Shown piece by piece: positions 8,256 through 16,156 of a DNA stretch of 31,377 bases. Origin of the DNA: Clostridiales bacterium. Its GTDB lineage: Bacteria; Bacillota; Clostridia; Christensenellales; Aristaeellaceae. The stretch lies in the NCBI GenBank assembly GCA_004557125.1, contig SFET01000041.1:1-31377 (forward strand), written 5' to 3'. Each line of letters opens with the position of its first letter. Position 1 is the first letter of the stretch. Made by a program: the position numbers and the translations under genes. The notes beneath the pieces are model-generated. The model searched no databases. It saw nothing but the letters and a program-made list of their open reading frames with translations, and was not told the origin of the DNA.

Positions 8256-9799
8256 CCGGACACCTCCTCGCCTGCGCTGCGCGCGCCGGTCATGTAGTAG
8301 CCGATGTCGGCCTTCTCGATCTCACCTGCGCGGAAGTGGCCGGTGATTTTGCCCTCGTAGAGGGTGATGATGCGGTCGGACAGGCGGAACACCTCGTCCA
8401 GATCGGCGCTTACCAGCAGGATCGCACAGCCCGCGTTGCGCTTCTCCACGATGGACTTGTGGATGAACTCGATTGCGCCGATGTCCACGCCGCGGGTGGG
8501 TTGGGAGATGATGAGGATGTCCGCGCCCAGGCTGAACTCCCGGGCCAGCACGACCTTCTGCATGTTGCCGCCGGAGAGGGAGCCCGCCGCCGTACCCACG
8601 CCCGATCCACGGATATCGAACTGGGAAAAGAGCTTCCGGGCGTACTCGTGCACAGCGCGGCGCTTGAGATGGACGCCCGCAGCGGAGAATTCCTTCGTGC
8701 GCTGCTTGCCCGCCAGCAGGTTGTCCTCCACGGAGGCCGCGGGGGAGACGCCGGTGCGGATGCGATCCTCCGGGATGTGGGCGAGGCCCAGCTTGCGAAT
8801 CTCGCCGGGGGTTCTTCCTGCGACGGACTTGCCGTCGATGAACACCTCGCCGCCGCGCACGGGACGCATGCCGGTGATGGCCTCGATCAACTCGCTCTGA
8901 CCGTTGCCCTCGATGGCGGCGACGCCCAGAATCTCACCCGCGCGCACATTCAGGCTCACGCCTTGCACGGCGGGCAGCATGCGGTCGGAGAGCACCTGCA
9001 AGTTCTCCACGCGGATGCGCTCGTCGCCCGTATCGCCAGTCTTGTCCAGCTGGGCATGGAGCATCTCGCGTCCGACCATCATGCTTGCCAGCATGCGCTC
9101 GTTGACCTCGCTGGTGTTCTTCAGGCCCACCAGCTTGCCCGCGCGCATCACGCCCACGCGGTCGGAGATCGCCATGACCTCGTAGAGCTTGTGGGTGATG
9201 ATGATGACCGTCATGCCCTTGTCGCGCACGATGCCCCGGATGACCCGGAACAGCTCGTCGGTCTCCTGGGGGGTCAGCACGGCGGTGGGCTCGTCCAGAA
9301 TCAGCACGTCTGCGCCCCGGTGCAGGGTCTTGAGAATCTCCACGCGCTGCTGAAGGCCCACGCTCAGGGAATTGACCTGCGCGGTGGGGTCGATCTCCAG
9401 GCCGAATTCCTCGGAGAGCTTGCGCACCGTGTCGTTGGCGGCCCTGAAGTCGTACAGGCCCAGCTTCTTCTTCGGCTCACAGCACAGTGCGATGTTCTGC
9501 GCCACGGTGAACGAGCCCACCAGCTTGAAGTGCTGGTGCACCATGCCCACGCCCATGGCGATGGCCTGGGACGGGCTCTGCTTCTCTACTTTTTTCCCTT
9601 TGACGTAGATCGCGCCGCTGGTGGGCTGGTTGAGGCCGTAGAGCACGTTCATCAGCGTGGATTTGCCTGCACCGTTTTCGCCCACCAGCGCAAAGACCTC
9701 GCCGGGGTAGATGTCCAGCGACACGTCGTCGTTGGCCAGCACGCCGGGGAACTGCATGGAGATGTGCTCAAAGCGAACGATGGGCTCGCGTTCCGCCAT
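8252..9799 (-). CDS. nupO: Nucleoside ABC transporter ATPase, two-domain (NupO/YufO-like)
   Basis: This 515-residue protein has two fused ABC domains. Domain 1 has Walker A GENGAGKS (40-47), the signature LSVGLQQ near 145 and Walker B LILDEP ending at 171. Domain 2 is degenerate in the way usual for this subfamily: the Walker A lysine is replaced by glutamine in EGNGQSEL and the catalytic glutamate by glutamine in ISQPTRGVD, while its LSGGNMQKV signature is intact. One ATP site is therefore probably weak or inactive. A clear AAGGAG lies before the start. A 138-nt gap with a hairpin separates it from bmpA. Confidence 0.93.
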   Translation of the reverse strand: MAEREPIVRFEHISMQFPGVLANDDVSLDIYPGEVFALVGENGAGKSTLMNVLYGLNQPTSGAIYVKGKKVEKQSPSQAIAMGVGMVHQHFKLVGSFTVAQNIALCCEPKKKLGLYDFRAANDTVRKLSEEFGLEIDPTAQVNSLSVGLQQRVEILKTLHRGADVLILDEPTAVLTPQETDELFRVIRGIVRDKGMTVIIITHKLYEVMAISDRVGVMRAGKLVGLKNTSEVNERMLASMMVGREMLHAQLDKTGDTGDERIRVENLQVLSDRMLPAVQGVSLNVRAGEILGVAAIEGNGQSELIEAITGMRPVRGGEVFIDGKSVAGRTPGEIRKLGLAHIPEDRIRTGVSPAASVEDNLLAGKQRTKEFSAAGVHLKRRAVHEYARKLFSQFDIRGSGVGTAAGSLSGGNMQKVVLAREFSLGADILIISQPTRGVDIGAIEFIHKSIVEKRNAGCAILLVSADLDEVFRLSDRIITLYEGKITGHFRAGEIEKADIGYYMTGARSAGEEVSG

Positions 9800-9848
9800 G
9801 CCGATCGCTCCTTTCCTTGTTGCGATTTCTTACAGATAATGAAACGCT

Positions 9849-9878
9849 GCCCTGATCGGCGCAGAGGCCGGTCAGGGC
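9849..9878 (-). other. Intercistronic hairpin between bmpA and nupO
   Basis: GCCCTGA and TCAGGGC arms enclose a 16-nt loop, followed on the minus strand by AGCGTTTC. The U-tract is weak. It may be a partial terminator or 3' stabiliser that leaves more binding-protein mRNA than ATPase/permease mRNA, which is common in such operons. Confidence 0.5.
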
Positions 9879-9937
9879 GGTGGGATTTGCGCGCCGCATG
9901 CGTTCATAAGGCTAAGCTTCGGTGCGCGGGGTTTGCA

Positions 9938-10930
9938 TCAGCCAGCGAACGCGGTGGGAACCTCGATCTCGCCGTTAATGATCTGCGCCTTGATCTCCTC
10001 GACCTCGGCCTTCAGCTCATCGCTGACCTGCTGCACCATGGTGTCGTCGCCGTAGCCAACGTCGATCAGGCCGGTGGCCATGTCGGCGACCCAGATCTGG
10101 CCGCCCATCCAGCTGCCCTCGGTGGCGTAGGCGGTGACGGCCTGCTCGATGGACAGGTTCACCTGCTTAATCATGGAGCAGATGATCACGTCGGGGTTGA
10201 TGTACTTCTGGTCGGAGTCCACGCCGATGGCGTACAGGCCGCGCTCCGCAGCCGCCTCAAACACGCCCTCGCCGGTGCGGCTGGCCACCTGGAACACGAT
10301 GTCGCAGCCCGCGTCGTACAGCGCCAGCGCCAGCTCCTTGCCCTTGGCCGGATCGTCGTAGGTTCCGGCGTACTGCACCTGCACCGTGCAGTCCTCGCGG
10401 GCGTATGCAGCGCCGGCCTCGTAGCCGACGATGAAGTCGTTGATGGTCTCGCTGTCCTCGCCGCCGACCGCGCCGATCATGCCGGTCTGGGTCAGCTTGC
10501 CCGCGATGTAGCCCACCAGGAAGGAGCCCTCGTTCTGGGCGTAGGTGATGCTCATCAGGTTGTCGCCGACGCCGTCCAGGCCGTTGTCAATGAAGATGAA
10601 CTTGGTGTCGGGCAGCTGGGGCGCGTACTCCGTCAGCGCATCCCAGAACTCCCAGCCGACTGCGATGACGATGTCGTTGTCCTCGGCGGCGGCGATCAGG
10701 TTGGTGGTGAACATGGAAGCGTCGTTCTTGCACTCGATCAGCGTGCCCTGAATGCCCAGGTCGGAGGCGACCAGCGCCTGTAGGCCCTCGTTTGCGGAAT
10801 CGTAGAAGGAGCGGTCGCCGGTGGCGCCGGAGAGCACGACGGCAACCTTCAGGCCCTCCTCAGCGGTGGCGCTGAGGCCCATCGAAAGTACCATGGCGAT
10901 GACAAGAATCAGACCAAGCAGCTTTTTCAT
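9938..10930 (-). CDS. bmpA: BMP-family nucleoside-binding protein
   Basis: This 330-residue extracytoplasmic binding protein belongs to the BmpA/Med family (type 1 periplasmic fold), which binds purine nucleosides for the NupOPQ channel. The N-terminus is a signal peptide, with LVIAMVLSMG and a probable cleavage after SATA. Family-like segments are GATGDRSFYD near the start of the mature protein, GYIAGKLT and DIVFQVASRTGEG. There is no lipobox cysteine after the hydrophobic stretch, unusual for this family in Gram-positive lineages. No convincing Shine-Dalgarno precedes the ATG at 10930. It follows deoD by 62 nt on the same strand. Confidence 0.9.
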   Translation of the reverse strand: MKKLLGLILVIAMVLSMGLSATAEEGLKVAVVLSGATGDRSFYDSANEGLQALVASDLGIQGTLIECKNDASMFTTNLIAAAEDNDIVIAVGWEFWDALTEYAPQLPDTKFIFIDNGLDGVGDNLMSITYAQNEGSFLVGYIAGKLTQTGMIGAVGGEDSETINDFIVGYEAGAAYAREDCTVQVQYAGTYDDPAKGKELALALYDAGCDIVFQVASRTGEGVFEAAAERGLYAIGVDSDQKYINPDVIICSMIKQVNLSIEQAVTAYATEGSWMGGQIWVADMATGLIDVGYGDDTMVQQVSDELKAEVEEIKAQIINGEIEVPTAFAG

Positions 10931-10992
10931 GATTGCGGCGCAGGGCCGGAATCTACGTTGAATGTTCTGCGCATCCGTCCGGATGCCGGTGC

Positions 10993-11712
10993 TCAGGCCA
11001 TCTCCAGCGCGATGCGCACCATGCGATCCAGCGCCTGCTCCCGCACCTCTGGGGTCACTTCCTCGCCGGTGGCAGGGTCGTCGCAGATGGTGCACAGGCA
11101 CAGCGCGTTCTTGCCGCAGCGCATGCCCTCCAGGTACAGCCCGGCGGACTCCATCTCTGCCGCCAGCACGTGCATCTTCTTCATGATGGGATCGTAGTCG
11201 ATGTCATCGTCGTAGAGGGTGTCCGAGCAGTACAGCGGGCCGATGTGCAGCGGATAGCCCAGCTTATCGGCCGCCTGACGCGCGCGGTAGAGCAGCTCGA
11301 AGCTGGCGGTGGGCGCGAGCACGAAGGGGAAGCCGAAGTGCGCGCCGAAGTTGGAGTCAGTGCTGGCCGAGGTGCCCGCCACCACGTCCATCAAGCCCAA
11401 ATCCGGGCTGATCGCACCGGCCGTACCGATGCGGATGATGTTGTCCACGTCGTAGGCCGTGAACAGCTCCCGGGCGTAGATCGAAACCGCGGGGATGCCC
11501 ATGCCGCTGGCCATGACGGACACGCGCTTGCCGTTGTAGAACCCCGTGTAGCCCTGCACGCCGCGCACATCGTTGACCAGCACCGCGTCCTGAAGGTAGG
11601 TGCGGGCGATCCAAGCGGATCTCTTGGGGTCGCCGGGCATCAGCACCGTCTTTGCAAAATCGCCGGGCATGGCGCTGTTGTGCCAGGTGGGCGCTGTGAG
11701 TTTCTTTGCCAT
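10993..11712 (-). CDS. deoD: Purine-nucleoside phosphorylase, DeoD type
   Basis: This enzyme splits purine (deoxy)ribonucleosides with phosphate into base and (deoxy)ribose-1-phosphate. The 239-residue length and the sequence match the DeoD (hexameric, NP-I) family: the phosphate-binding LMPGDPKR near residue 25, GMGIPAVSIYARELF, IRIGTAGAI and the C-terminal AEMESAGLY containing the substrate-binding Met-Glu. Catalytic Asp is in TICDDPATGE. The start at 11712 has GGGGAGGCAGG in front; the longer in-frame extension upstream runs into the divergent promoter region and was rejected. It leads the operon that continues with the nucleoside importer, so uptake and cleavage are co-expressed. Confidence 0.94.
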   Translation of the reverse strand: MAKKLTAPTWHNSAMPGDFAKTVLMPGDPKRSAWIARTYLQDAVLVNDVRGVQGYTGFYNGKRVSVMASGMGIPAVSIYARELFTAYDVDNIIRIGTAGAISPDLGLMDVVAGTSASTDSNFGAHFGFPFVLAPTASFELLYRARQAADKLGYPLHIGPLYCSDTLYDDDIDYDPIMKKMHVLAAEMESAGLYLEGMRCGKNALCLCTICDDPATGEEVTPEVREQALDRMVRIALEMA

Positions 11713-11724
11713 AATCCTGCCTCC

Positions 11725-11738
11725 CCGCTTGCAAGCGG
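11725..11738. promoter_or_regulatory. Perfect 14-bp palindrome, candidate operator
   Basis: CCGCTTGCAAGCGG is an exact inverted repeat in the 67-nt gap between the divergent deoD and flavodoxin-fold genes. It covers the -35 of the plus-strand promoter and lies between start and promoter of deoD, so a bound protein could affect both directions. The regulator is unknown. Confidence 0.45.
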
Positions 11739-11757
11739 CCGTTCGGATTTGTATAAT
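11729..11757 (+). promoter_or_regulatory. Promoter of the flavodoxin-fold oxidoreductase gene
   Basis: TTGCAA (11729-11734) and a consensus TATAAT (11752-11757) are spaced by 17 nt, upstream of the GAGGAGGG ribosome-binding site. Confidence 0.7.
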
Positions 11758-11779
11758 AGATATATGAGGAGGGATCCCC

Positions 11780-12370
11780 ATGCATGTACTTTTCATCGAC
11801 GCCTGCCCGCGCCCGCGGGAGCAGTCCCGCAGCTATCGCCTGGGTGTGGCGTTTCTGGATGCCTATGTCGCCGCCCATCCCGATGCCCGCGTGGAGACCA
11901 TGCGCCTGGATGAGATGCAGCTTGCGCCGCTCACCGGGGAAGCCGAGGCGCGGCGCTCGGAGCTGATCGACCGGGGCAGGCCGGACAATGTCATGTTCGC
12001 GCCCGCGCGCAGCTTTGCGTTGGCGGAGCTGATCGTCGTCTGCGCGCCCTACTGGGACTTTGCCTTTCCGGCATCGCTGAAGGTGCTGATCGAGCACGTG
12101 TGCGTGCGCACGCTGACCTTCACCTACGTAAACGACCGGCCGGTGGGCCTGTGCCGTGCGCAGGATCTGGTGTATCTCACCACGTCGGGCAGCCCCATCG
12201 GAGCAAACAACTGGGGCGGGGACTACCTGCGCGCGGTGACGGGCGGTCTGCTGGGGGTGAAGCGCTTCCATCAGATCAGCGCCGAGGGCCTCGACTGTGC
12301 CGCTGCGGATCCGGAGACGATTATGAAGGACGCCATTGCTCGTGCACAGGCGCTGGCAGCCGGGCTGTGA
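11780..12370 (+). CDS. NAD(P)H-dependent flavodoxin-fold oxidoreductase
   Basis: This 196-residue protein resembles the Flavodoxin_2/AcpD-azoreductase superfamily: an N-terminal beta strand and phosphate loop MHVLFIDACPRPREQSRS, then LIVVCAPYWDFAFPASLK, the family's APMWNFxxPxxLK-like FMN/substrate segment, and TTSGSPIG as a second FMN contact. Such enzymes reduce quinones or azo compounds with FMN and NAD(P)H. GAGGAGGG lies well placed before the start. It is transcribed divergently from deoD and appears to be monocistronic. The substrate is unknown. Confidence 0.85.
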   Translation: MHVLFIDACPRPREQSRSYRLGVAFLDAYVAAHPDARVETMRLDEMQLAPLTGEAEARRSELIDRGRPDNVMFAPARSFALAELIVVCAPYWDFAFPASLKVLIEHVCVRTLTFTYVNDRPVGLCRAQDLVYLTTSGSPIGANNWGGDYLRAVTGGLLGVKRFHQISAEGLDCAAADPETIMKDAIARAQALAAGL

Positions 12371-12454
12371 GCGAGTGCAGGCGCATATCGGAAATTCTTA
12401 CAATATGATTATAACATAACGCGGTTTGAAGTTCAATAAAATGCGCCGAAAAAA

Positions 12455-12512
12455 GCCCGGGCGTGTGCACCGGGCGGCGCGAGGGGATGCAGCCCGGATG
12501 TGTGCAATCCGG
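12455..12512 (+). other. Two tandem hairpins with matching loops in the cls leader
   Basis: Hairpin 1 (12455-12475) pairs GCCCGG with CCGGGC; hairpin 2 (12494-12512) pairs CCGGAT with ATCCGG. Both loops contain GTGTGCA. The second ends just before the strong ribosome-binding site GGGGAGGAAGG of the cardiolipin synthase gene. Function is unknown. On the minus strand, hairpin 1 is followed by TTTTTT and would resemble a terminator. Confidence 0.45.
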
Positions 12513-12530
12513 TGCGGGGAGGAAGGAAAA

Positions 12531-14114
12531 ATGCAGTCACAACAGGGGGACAAGCGCTTGGACGATCGCATCATCAAGCGCAGCAAAAAGGGATTCTTTC
12601 ATGTCGCCTTCGGGCGAACCAGCGTCATCATACTGCTGCTTCTGCTTCAGGTGCTGCTGCTCTTTGCGGCGTTTGTCTATCTGGGTCAGTATCTGATGCT
12701 GTTCTTCGGCGGCGTGGTGGCCTTCACGGCCGTCATGCTGATTCGCGTGCTGAACACCGGCAAGAATCCGGCCATCAAGCTGTCCTGGTGCATCGTCATT
12801 GCGGTACTCCCGGCCTTCGGCGCGCTGCTGTATCTGTACGTGAATACCGACATCGGCCATCGCATCGAGCAGAAGCGCATCGAACAGCTGGTCCGTGAGA
12901 GCGATGTGTACGTGTCGGATCAGTCTGCGCTGCTTGCGCGCGTGGAGGGGGAGAACCCGGGTCTATGCCGCCTGGCACAGTACACCCGCAATCACGGCGG
13001 CTTTCCCATGTATGAAAACACCGCTGTGACCTACTTTCCCCTGGGCGAGGACAAATTTGCCGAGATGCTGCGCCAACTGGAGGGCGCGCAGAAGTTCATC
13101 TTCCTGGAGTACTTCATCGTCGAAGAGGGTTACATGTGGGACAGCGTGCTGGAGATCCTGGCGCGCAAGGCGAAGGAGGGCGTGGAGGTGCGCGTGATGT
13201 ACGACGGCACCTGCGCCATCAATCTGCTGCCCTACGGCTATCCGAAGGAGCTGGAGAAGCTGGGCATCCGCTGCAAGATGTTTTCGCCGCTGCACCCGCT
13301 GGTCTCCACCCACTACAACAACCGCGATCACCGCAAGATTCTGGTGATCGACGGCCACACCGCCTTCACCGGAGGCGTGAACCTGGCGGACGAGTACATC
13401 AACCGCAAGCTGCGCTTTGGACACTGGAAGGATACGGCCGTGATGCTCAAGGGCGAGGCCGTGCGCAGCTTCACACTGATGTTTTTGCAGATGTGGAACG
13501 CAACGGAGAAGGAGTGCGTCTACGAGCCCTACCTCAACGTCCCCGTTCCGCTGCCCATTTCCGCGCCGGGCTACGTGATTCCCTACGGCGACAACCCAAT
13601 GGACGACGACAAGGTGGGTGAGATGGTCTACCTGGACATCCTGAACCGGGCCGTGGATTACGTCTACATCATGACGCCCTACCTAATCCTGGACAACGAG
13701 ATGATCACCGGCCTGTGCTTCGCCGCTCAGCGGGGTGTGGACGTGCGCATCATCCTGCCCCACATTCCGGACAAGAGGTACGCCTTTGTGCTGGCCAAGA
13801 GCCACTATCGCGAACTGATCCGCGCCGGTGTGAAGATCTACGAGTACACGCCGGGCTTCGTGCACGCCAAGGTATTTGTCAGCGACGACCGCCGTGCCGT
13901 GGTGGGCACCATCAACCTGGACTACCGCAGCCTGTATCTGCACTTCGAGTGTGCCGCCTACATGGAGGATGTGCCCGCCGTGGGTGACATCCTGCGGGAT
14001 TTCCGCAGCACCGAGGAACAGTGTCAGCGGATCACCATGCAGGATGTAAACCGGCAGAAGCTGATCACGCGGCTGGCCGGTGCGGTCCTGAAGGTCATTG
14101 CGCCGCTGATGTGA
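12531..14114 (+). CDS. cls: Cardiolipin synthase (phospholipase D family)
   Basis: This membrane enzyme joins phosphatidylglycerol molecules to give cardiolipin and glycerol. The 527-residue protein has two N-terminal membrane segments (about 31-60 and 80-105) and two HKD domains: His267/Lys269/Asp273 in HRKILVIDG and His445/Lys447/Asp452 in HAKVFVSDD. Both motifs are complete. The N-terminus MQSQQGDKR is chosen because GGGGAGGAAGG precedes it directly; an in-frame ATG at 12426 would translate the hairpin leader and has no ribosome-binding site. The gene stands alone and ends in its own terminator. Confidence 0.93.
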   Translation: MQSQQGDKRLDDRIIKRSKKGFFHVAFGRTSVIILLLLLQVLLLFAAFVYLGQYLMLFFGGVVAFTAVMLIRVLNTGKNPAIKLSWCIVIAVLPAFGALLYLYVNTDIGHRIEQKRIEQLVRESDVYVSDQSALLARVEGENPGLCRLAQYTRNHGGFPMYENTAVTYFPLGEDKFAEMLRQLEGAQKFIFLEYFIVEEGYMWDSVLEILARKAKEGVEVRVMYDGTCAINLLPYGYPKELEKLGIRCKMFSPLHPLVSTHYNNRDHRKILVIDGHTAFTGGVNLADEYINRKLRFGHWKDTAVMLKGEAVRSFTLMFLQMWNATEKECVYEPYLNVPVPLPISAPGYVIPYGDNPMDDDKVGEMVYLDILNRAVDYVYIMTPYLILDNEMITGLCFAAQRGVDVRIILPHIPDKRYAFVLAKSHYRELIRAGVKIYEYTPGFVHAKVFVSDDRRAVVGTINLDYRSLYLHFECAAYMEDVPAVGDILRDFRSTEEQCQRITMQDVNRQKLITRLAGAVLKVIAPLM

Positions 14115-14149
14115 GCGGCGTCGCACGGCAGAAAACCAAATAACATCCA

Positions 14150-14188
14150 GGCGGGCGACTGTGCGTCATGGCGCAGCCGCCCCCTTTT
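14150..14188 (+). terminator. Terminator after the cardiolipin synthase gene
   Basis: An interrupted GC-rich stem runs from GGCGGGCGACTGTGCG to GGCGCAGCCGCCC with a short loop, followed by CCTTTTGC. It lies 36 nt after the stop codon. Confidence 0.7.
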
Positions 14189-14203
14189 GCGCGCCGTGCA
14201 ATG

Positions 14204-14234
14204 TGCATTTTTGAAGGAATTCGGCCAAAATGCA
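14204..14234. promoter_or_regulatory. GAATTC-centred inverted repeat upstream of aspA (distal)
   Basis: TGCATTTT (14204-14211) and AAAATGCA (14227-14234) are perfect 8-bp arms around a spacer with GAATTC in the middle. It is one of at least two TGCA/GAATTC palindromes in the 445-nt AT-rich gap between cls and aspA. That gap contains no supportable gene. Confidence 0.4.
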
Positions 14235-14334
14235 CCTGATTTGCAGGAATTGTATTCGAAAACTGCCGGAGGATCTGTTTTTTTCATAATTTTGCATCAT
14301 TTGATGTGAAAACTGCAGGAACGAATGACAAATA

Positions 14335-14356
14335 ATGCAAAGAATTCATGCAAATT
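14335..14356. promoter_or_regulatory. TGCA-GAATTC-TGCA near-palindrome upstream of aspA (proximal)
   Basis: TGCAAAGAATTCATGCA (14336-14352) is almost symmetrical about GAATTC, with one extra A on the left side. A perfect version occurs at 17436-17451 upstream of the pgs-linked operon. A TTGAAC that could serve as a -35 starts at 14355, but no good -10 follows, so the aspA promoter is not assigned. Confidence 0.45.
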
Positions 14357-14559
14357 GAACGCGATGATGAAAGAATGTATGCAAATTTAACATTGTGAAT
14401 AACATATATTTAACCATGAAGACGAGAAAGTGTACTAAAATGGACATGTACAGGAAAGCAGAATGCAGATTACGTTTGGAAAACTGCAAAAATGAAGGAT
14501 TTTGCTTCAAAACGGATTTGAACGGACAACAGACGAATTACGGGGCGGGAGGAAGAAAT

Positions 14560-15939
14560 ATGAGAACTGAGTTTGATTCCATCGGAAGTGTCAATCTGCC
14601 GGATGATGCGTACTACGGCGTACAGTCCCTTCGGGCGAAGGAGAACTTCCCGATGACGGGCCGGCTGATGCATCCCTACATGGTGGACAGCCTTGTGGTC
14701 ATCAAGAAGGCGTCTGCCATGGCCAACCAGCGCGCGGGCATGCTCAAGCCCGAAATCGCCACCGCGATCATCCGCGCCTGCGACGAGATTCTGGGCGGCA
14801 AGCTGCGCGACCAGTTCGTCGTGGATCCCATTCAGGGTGGCGCTGGTACCTCCGCGAACATGAACGCCAACGAGGTCATCGCCAACCGTGCCACCGAAAT
14901 TCTGGGCGGCAAGAAGGGCGACGCCCTTGTGCATCCCAACGACCATGTGAACATGGCTCAGTCCACCAACGATGTATTCCCCTCCGCAGGCAAGCTGACC
15001 GCGCTGCGCCTGACCAGCGAACTGCTGGACGCGGTGGACAAGCTGATCGCCTCGCTGGAGCGCAAGGCGGTGGAGTACGCCCACGTGCTCAAGCTGGGCC
15101 GCACCCAGCTGCAGGACGCAGTGCCCATGTACCTGGGCCAGGAGTTCAAGGCCCACGCGAACGCGCTGCGCCGCTGCTCCATGCGCATCTTCCGTAGCCG
15201 CAACGAGCTGTTTGAACTGAACCTGGGCGCGACCGCCATCGGCACCAGCATCAATGCCAGCCGCGGCTATCTGGACTGCGTGGTGGACATCCTGGCCGAC
15301 CTGGTGGGCCAGCCCCTGAAGGCGGCGGACGACATGATCGACGCCACCCAGAACCCCGACAGCTTCTCCGCCATCTCCGCATCCATCAAGAACTGCGCGC
15401 TGGTGATGTCCAAGATCGCCAACGACATGCGCCTGCTCTCCAGCGGCCCCTGCGGTGGCATCGAAGAGCTGATCCTGCCCGCACGCCAGCACGGCTCGTC
15501 CATCATGCCCGGCAAGATCAACCCGGTCATCCCCGAGGTGGTCACCCAGGCCGCGTTCCTGGTCGCCGGAAACGACGTCACCATCTCCATGGCGGTGGAG
15601 GCCGGCCAGTTGGAGCTCAATGCCTTCGAGCCCGTGATGTTCTACTGCCTGTTCGAATCCCTGCAGGTGCTCACCAACGCCGCGGACACCTTCCGCCTGC
15701 GCTGTATCGACGGCATCATCGCCGACGAGGAGCACTGCAGCAAGCTGCTGATGCAGTCCACGGCCATCGCCACCGCGCTGTGCCCGGCCATCGGCTATGA
15801 GAAGGCCACCAGCATCGTCAAGAAGGCGCTGAAGGATCACCGCACCGTGGTTGACGTGGCGCTGGAGGAGCTCTCCATGCCCAAGGAGGCCATCGAGAAG
15901 ATCGTCAACGACTGCCTGCTGGAGAACCTGCACGAGTAA
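14560..15939 (+). CDS. aspA: Aspartate ammonia-lyase
   Basis: Aspartase deaminates L-aspartate to fumarate and ammonia. The 459-residue protein belongs to the fumarase C/aspartase superfamily. It has the signature GSSIMPGKINP (312-322) with the catalytic serine near 314, the HVNMAQSTNDVFP block (129-141) and GGAGTSANMNANEV (93-106). The last two favour aspartase over argininosuccinate lyase; class II fumarase shares much of this pattern, so some doubt remains. The start at 14560 has GGGAGGAAG in front, and the longer in-frame ORF upstream is non-coding leader. It lies between cls and the foldase gene, with a stem-loop after its stop. Confidence 0.88.
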   Translation: MRTEFDSIGSVNLPDDAYYGVQSLRAKENFPMTGRLMHPYMVDSLVVIKKASAMANQRAGMLKPEIATAIIRACDEILGGKLRDQFVVDPIQGGAGTSANMNANEVIANRATEILGGKKGDALVHPNDHVNMAQSTNDVFPSAGKLTALRLTSELLDAVDKLIASLERKAVEYAHVLKLGRTQLQDAVPMYLGQEFKAHANALRRCSMRIFRSRNELFELNLGATAIGTSINASRGYLDCVVDILADLVGQPLKAADDMIDATQNPDSFSAISASIKNCALVMSKIANDMRLLSSGPCGGIEELILPARQHGSSIMPGKINPVIPEVVTQAAFLVAGNDVTISMAVEAGQLELNAFEPVMFYCLFESLQVLTNAADTFRLRCIDGIIADEEHCSKLLMQSTAIATALCPAIGYEKATSIVKKALKDHRTVVDVALEELSMPKEAIEKIVNDCLLENLHE

Positions 15940-15950
15940 GAAAATGAAAG

Positions 15951-15981
15951 CGGAGTCCATTGTGAAATGCGGTGGACTCCG
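15951..15981 (+). terminator. Stem-loop after aspA
   Basis: Perfect 9-bp arms CGGAGTCCA and TGGACTCCG enclose a 13-nt loop, 11 nt after the stop. It lacks a proper U-tract (ACTGTAAAA follows), so termination may be inefficient or the stem may serve as a 3' stabiliser. The 217-nt gap to the next gene holds this hairpin and a promoter. Confidence 0.5.
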
Positions 15982-16090
15982 ACTGTAAAATCTCCAGAAA
16001 TCTGCAAGACATCGTTTGGCCGAATCGCGCGCGAATGTGCGGCAATTTCGGGTCAGTTGGATGAAATGCGTTGAAATATGAGCGGTAGAA

Positions 16091-16119
16091 TTGACTTTTT
16101 GAGGCATGAATGGTAAGAT
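16091..16119 (+). promoter_or_regulatory. Promoter of the foldase gene
   Basis: TTGACT (16091-16096), a 17-nt spacer, and TAAGAT (16114-16119) with an extended TGG upstream. It lies about 38 nt before the start codon. Confidence 0.7.
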
Positions 16120-16156
16120 AGTATGTATAAATATTCGGAAAATGGAGGTCGGATCC

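Noticed and set aside
8243..10783. 846-codon open frame on the plus strand opposite nupO and bmpA
   Set aside because: It is antisense to well-supported transporter genes, rich in His/Gln/Ala as shadow frames in GC-rich DNA are, and has no recognisable domain.
12449..12475. Terminator-like hairpin with T-run on the minus strand before cls
   Set aside because: No minus-strand gene reads into it; treated as part of the twin-hairpin leader instead.
14395..14559. In-frame extension upstream of aspA
   Set aside because: AT-rich leader with no ribosome-binding site; GGGAGGAAG before 14560 and family length support the later start.
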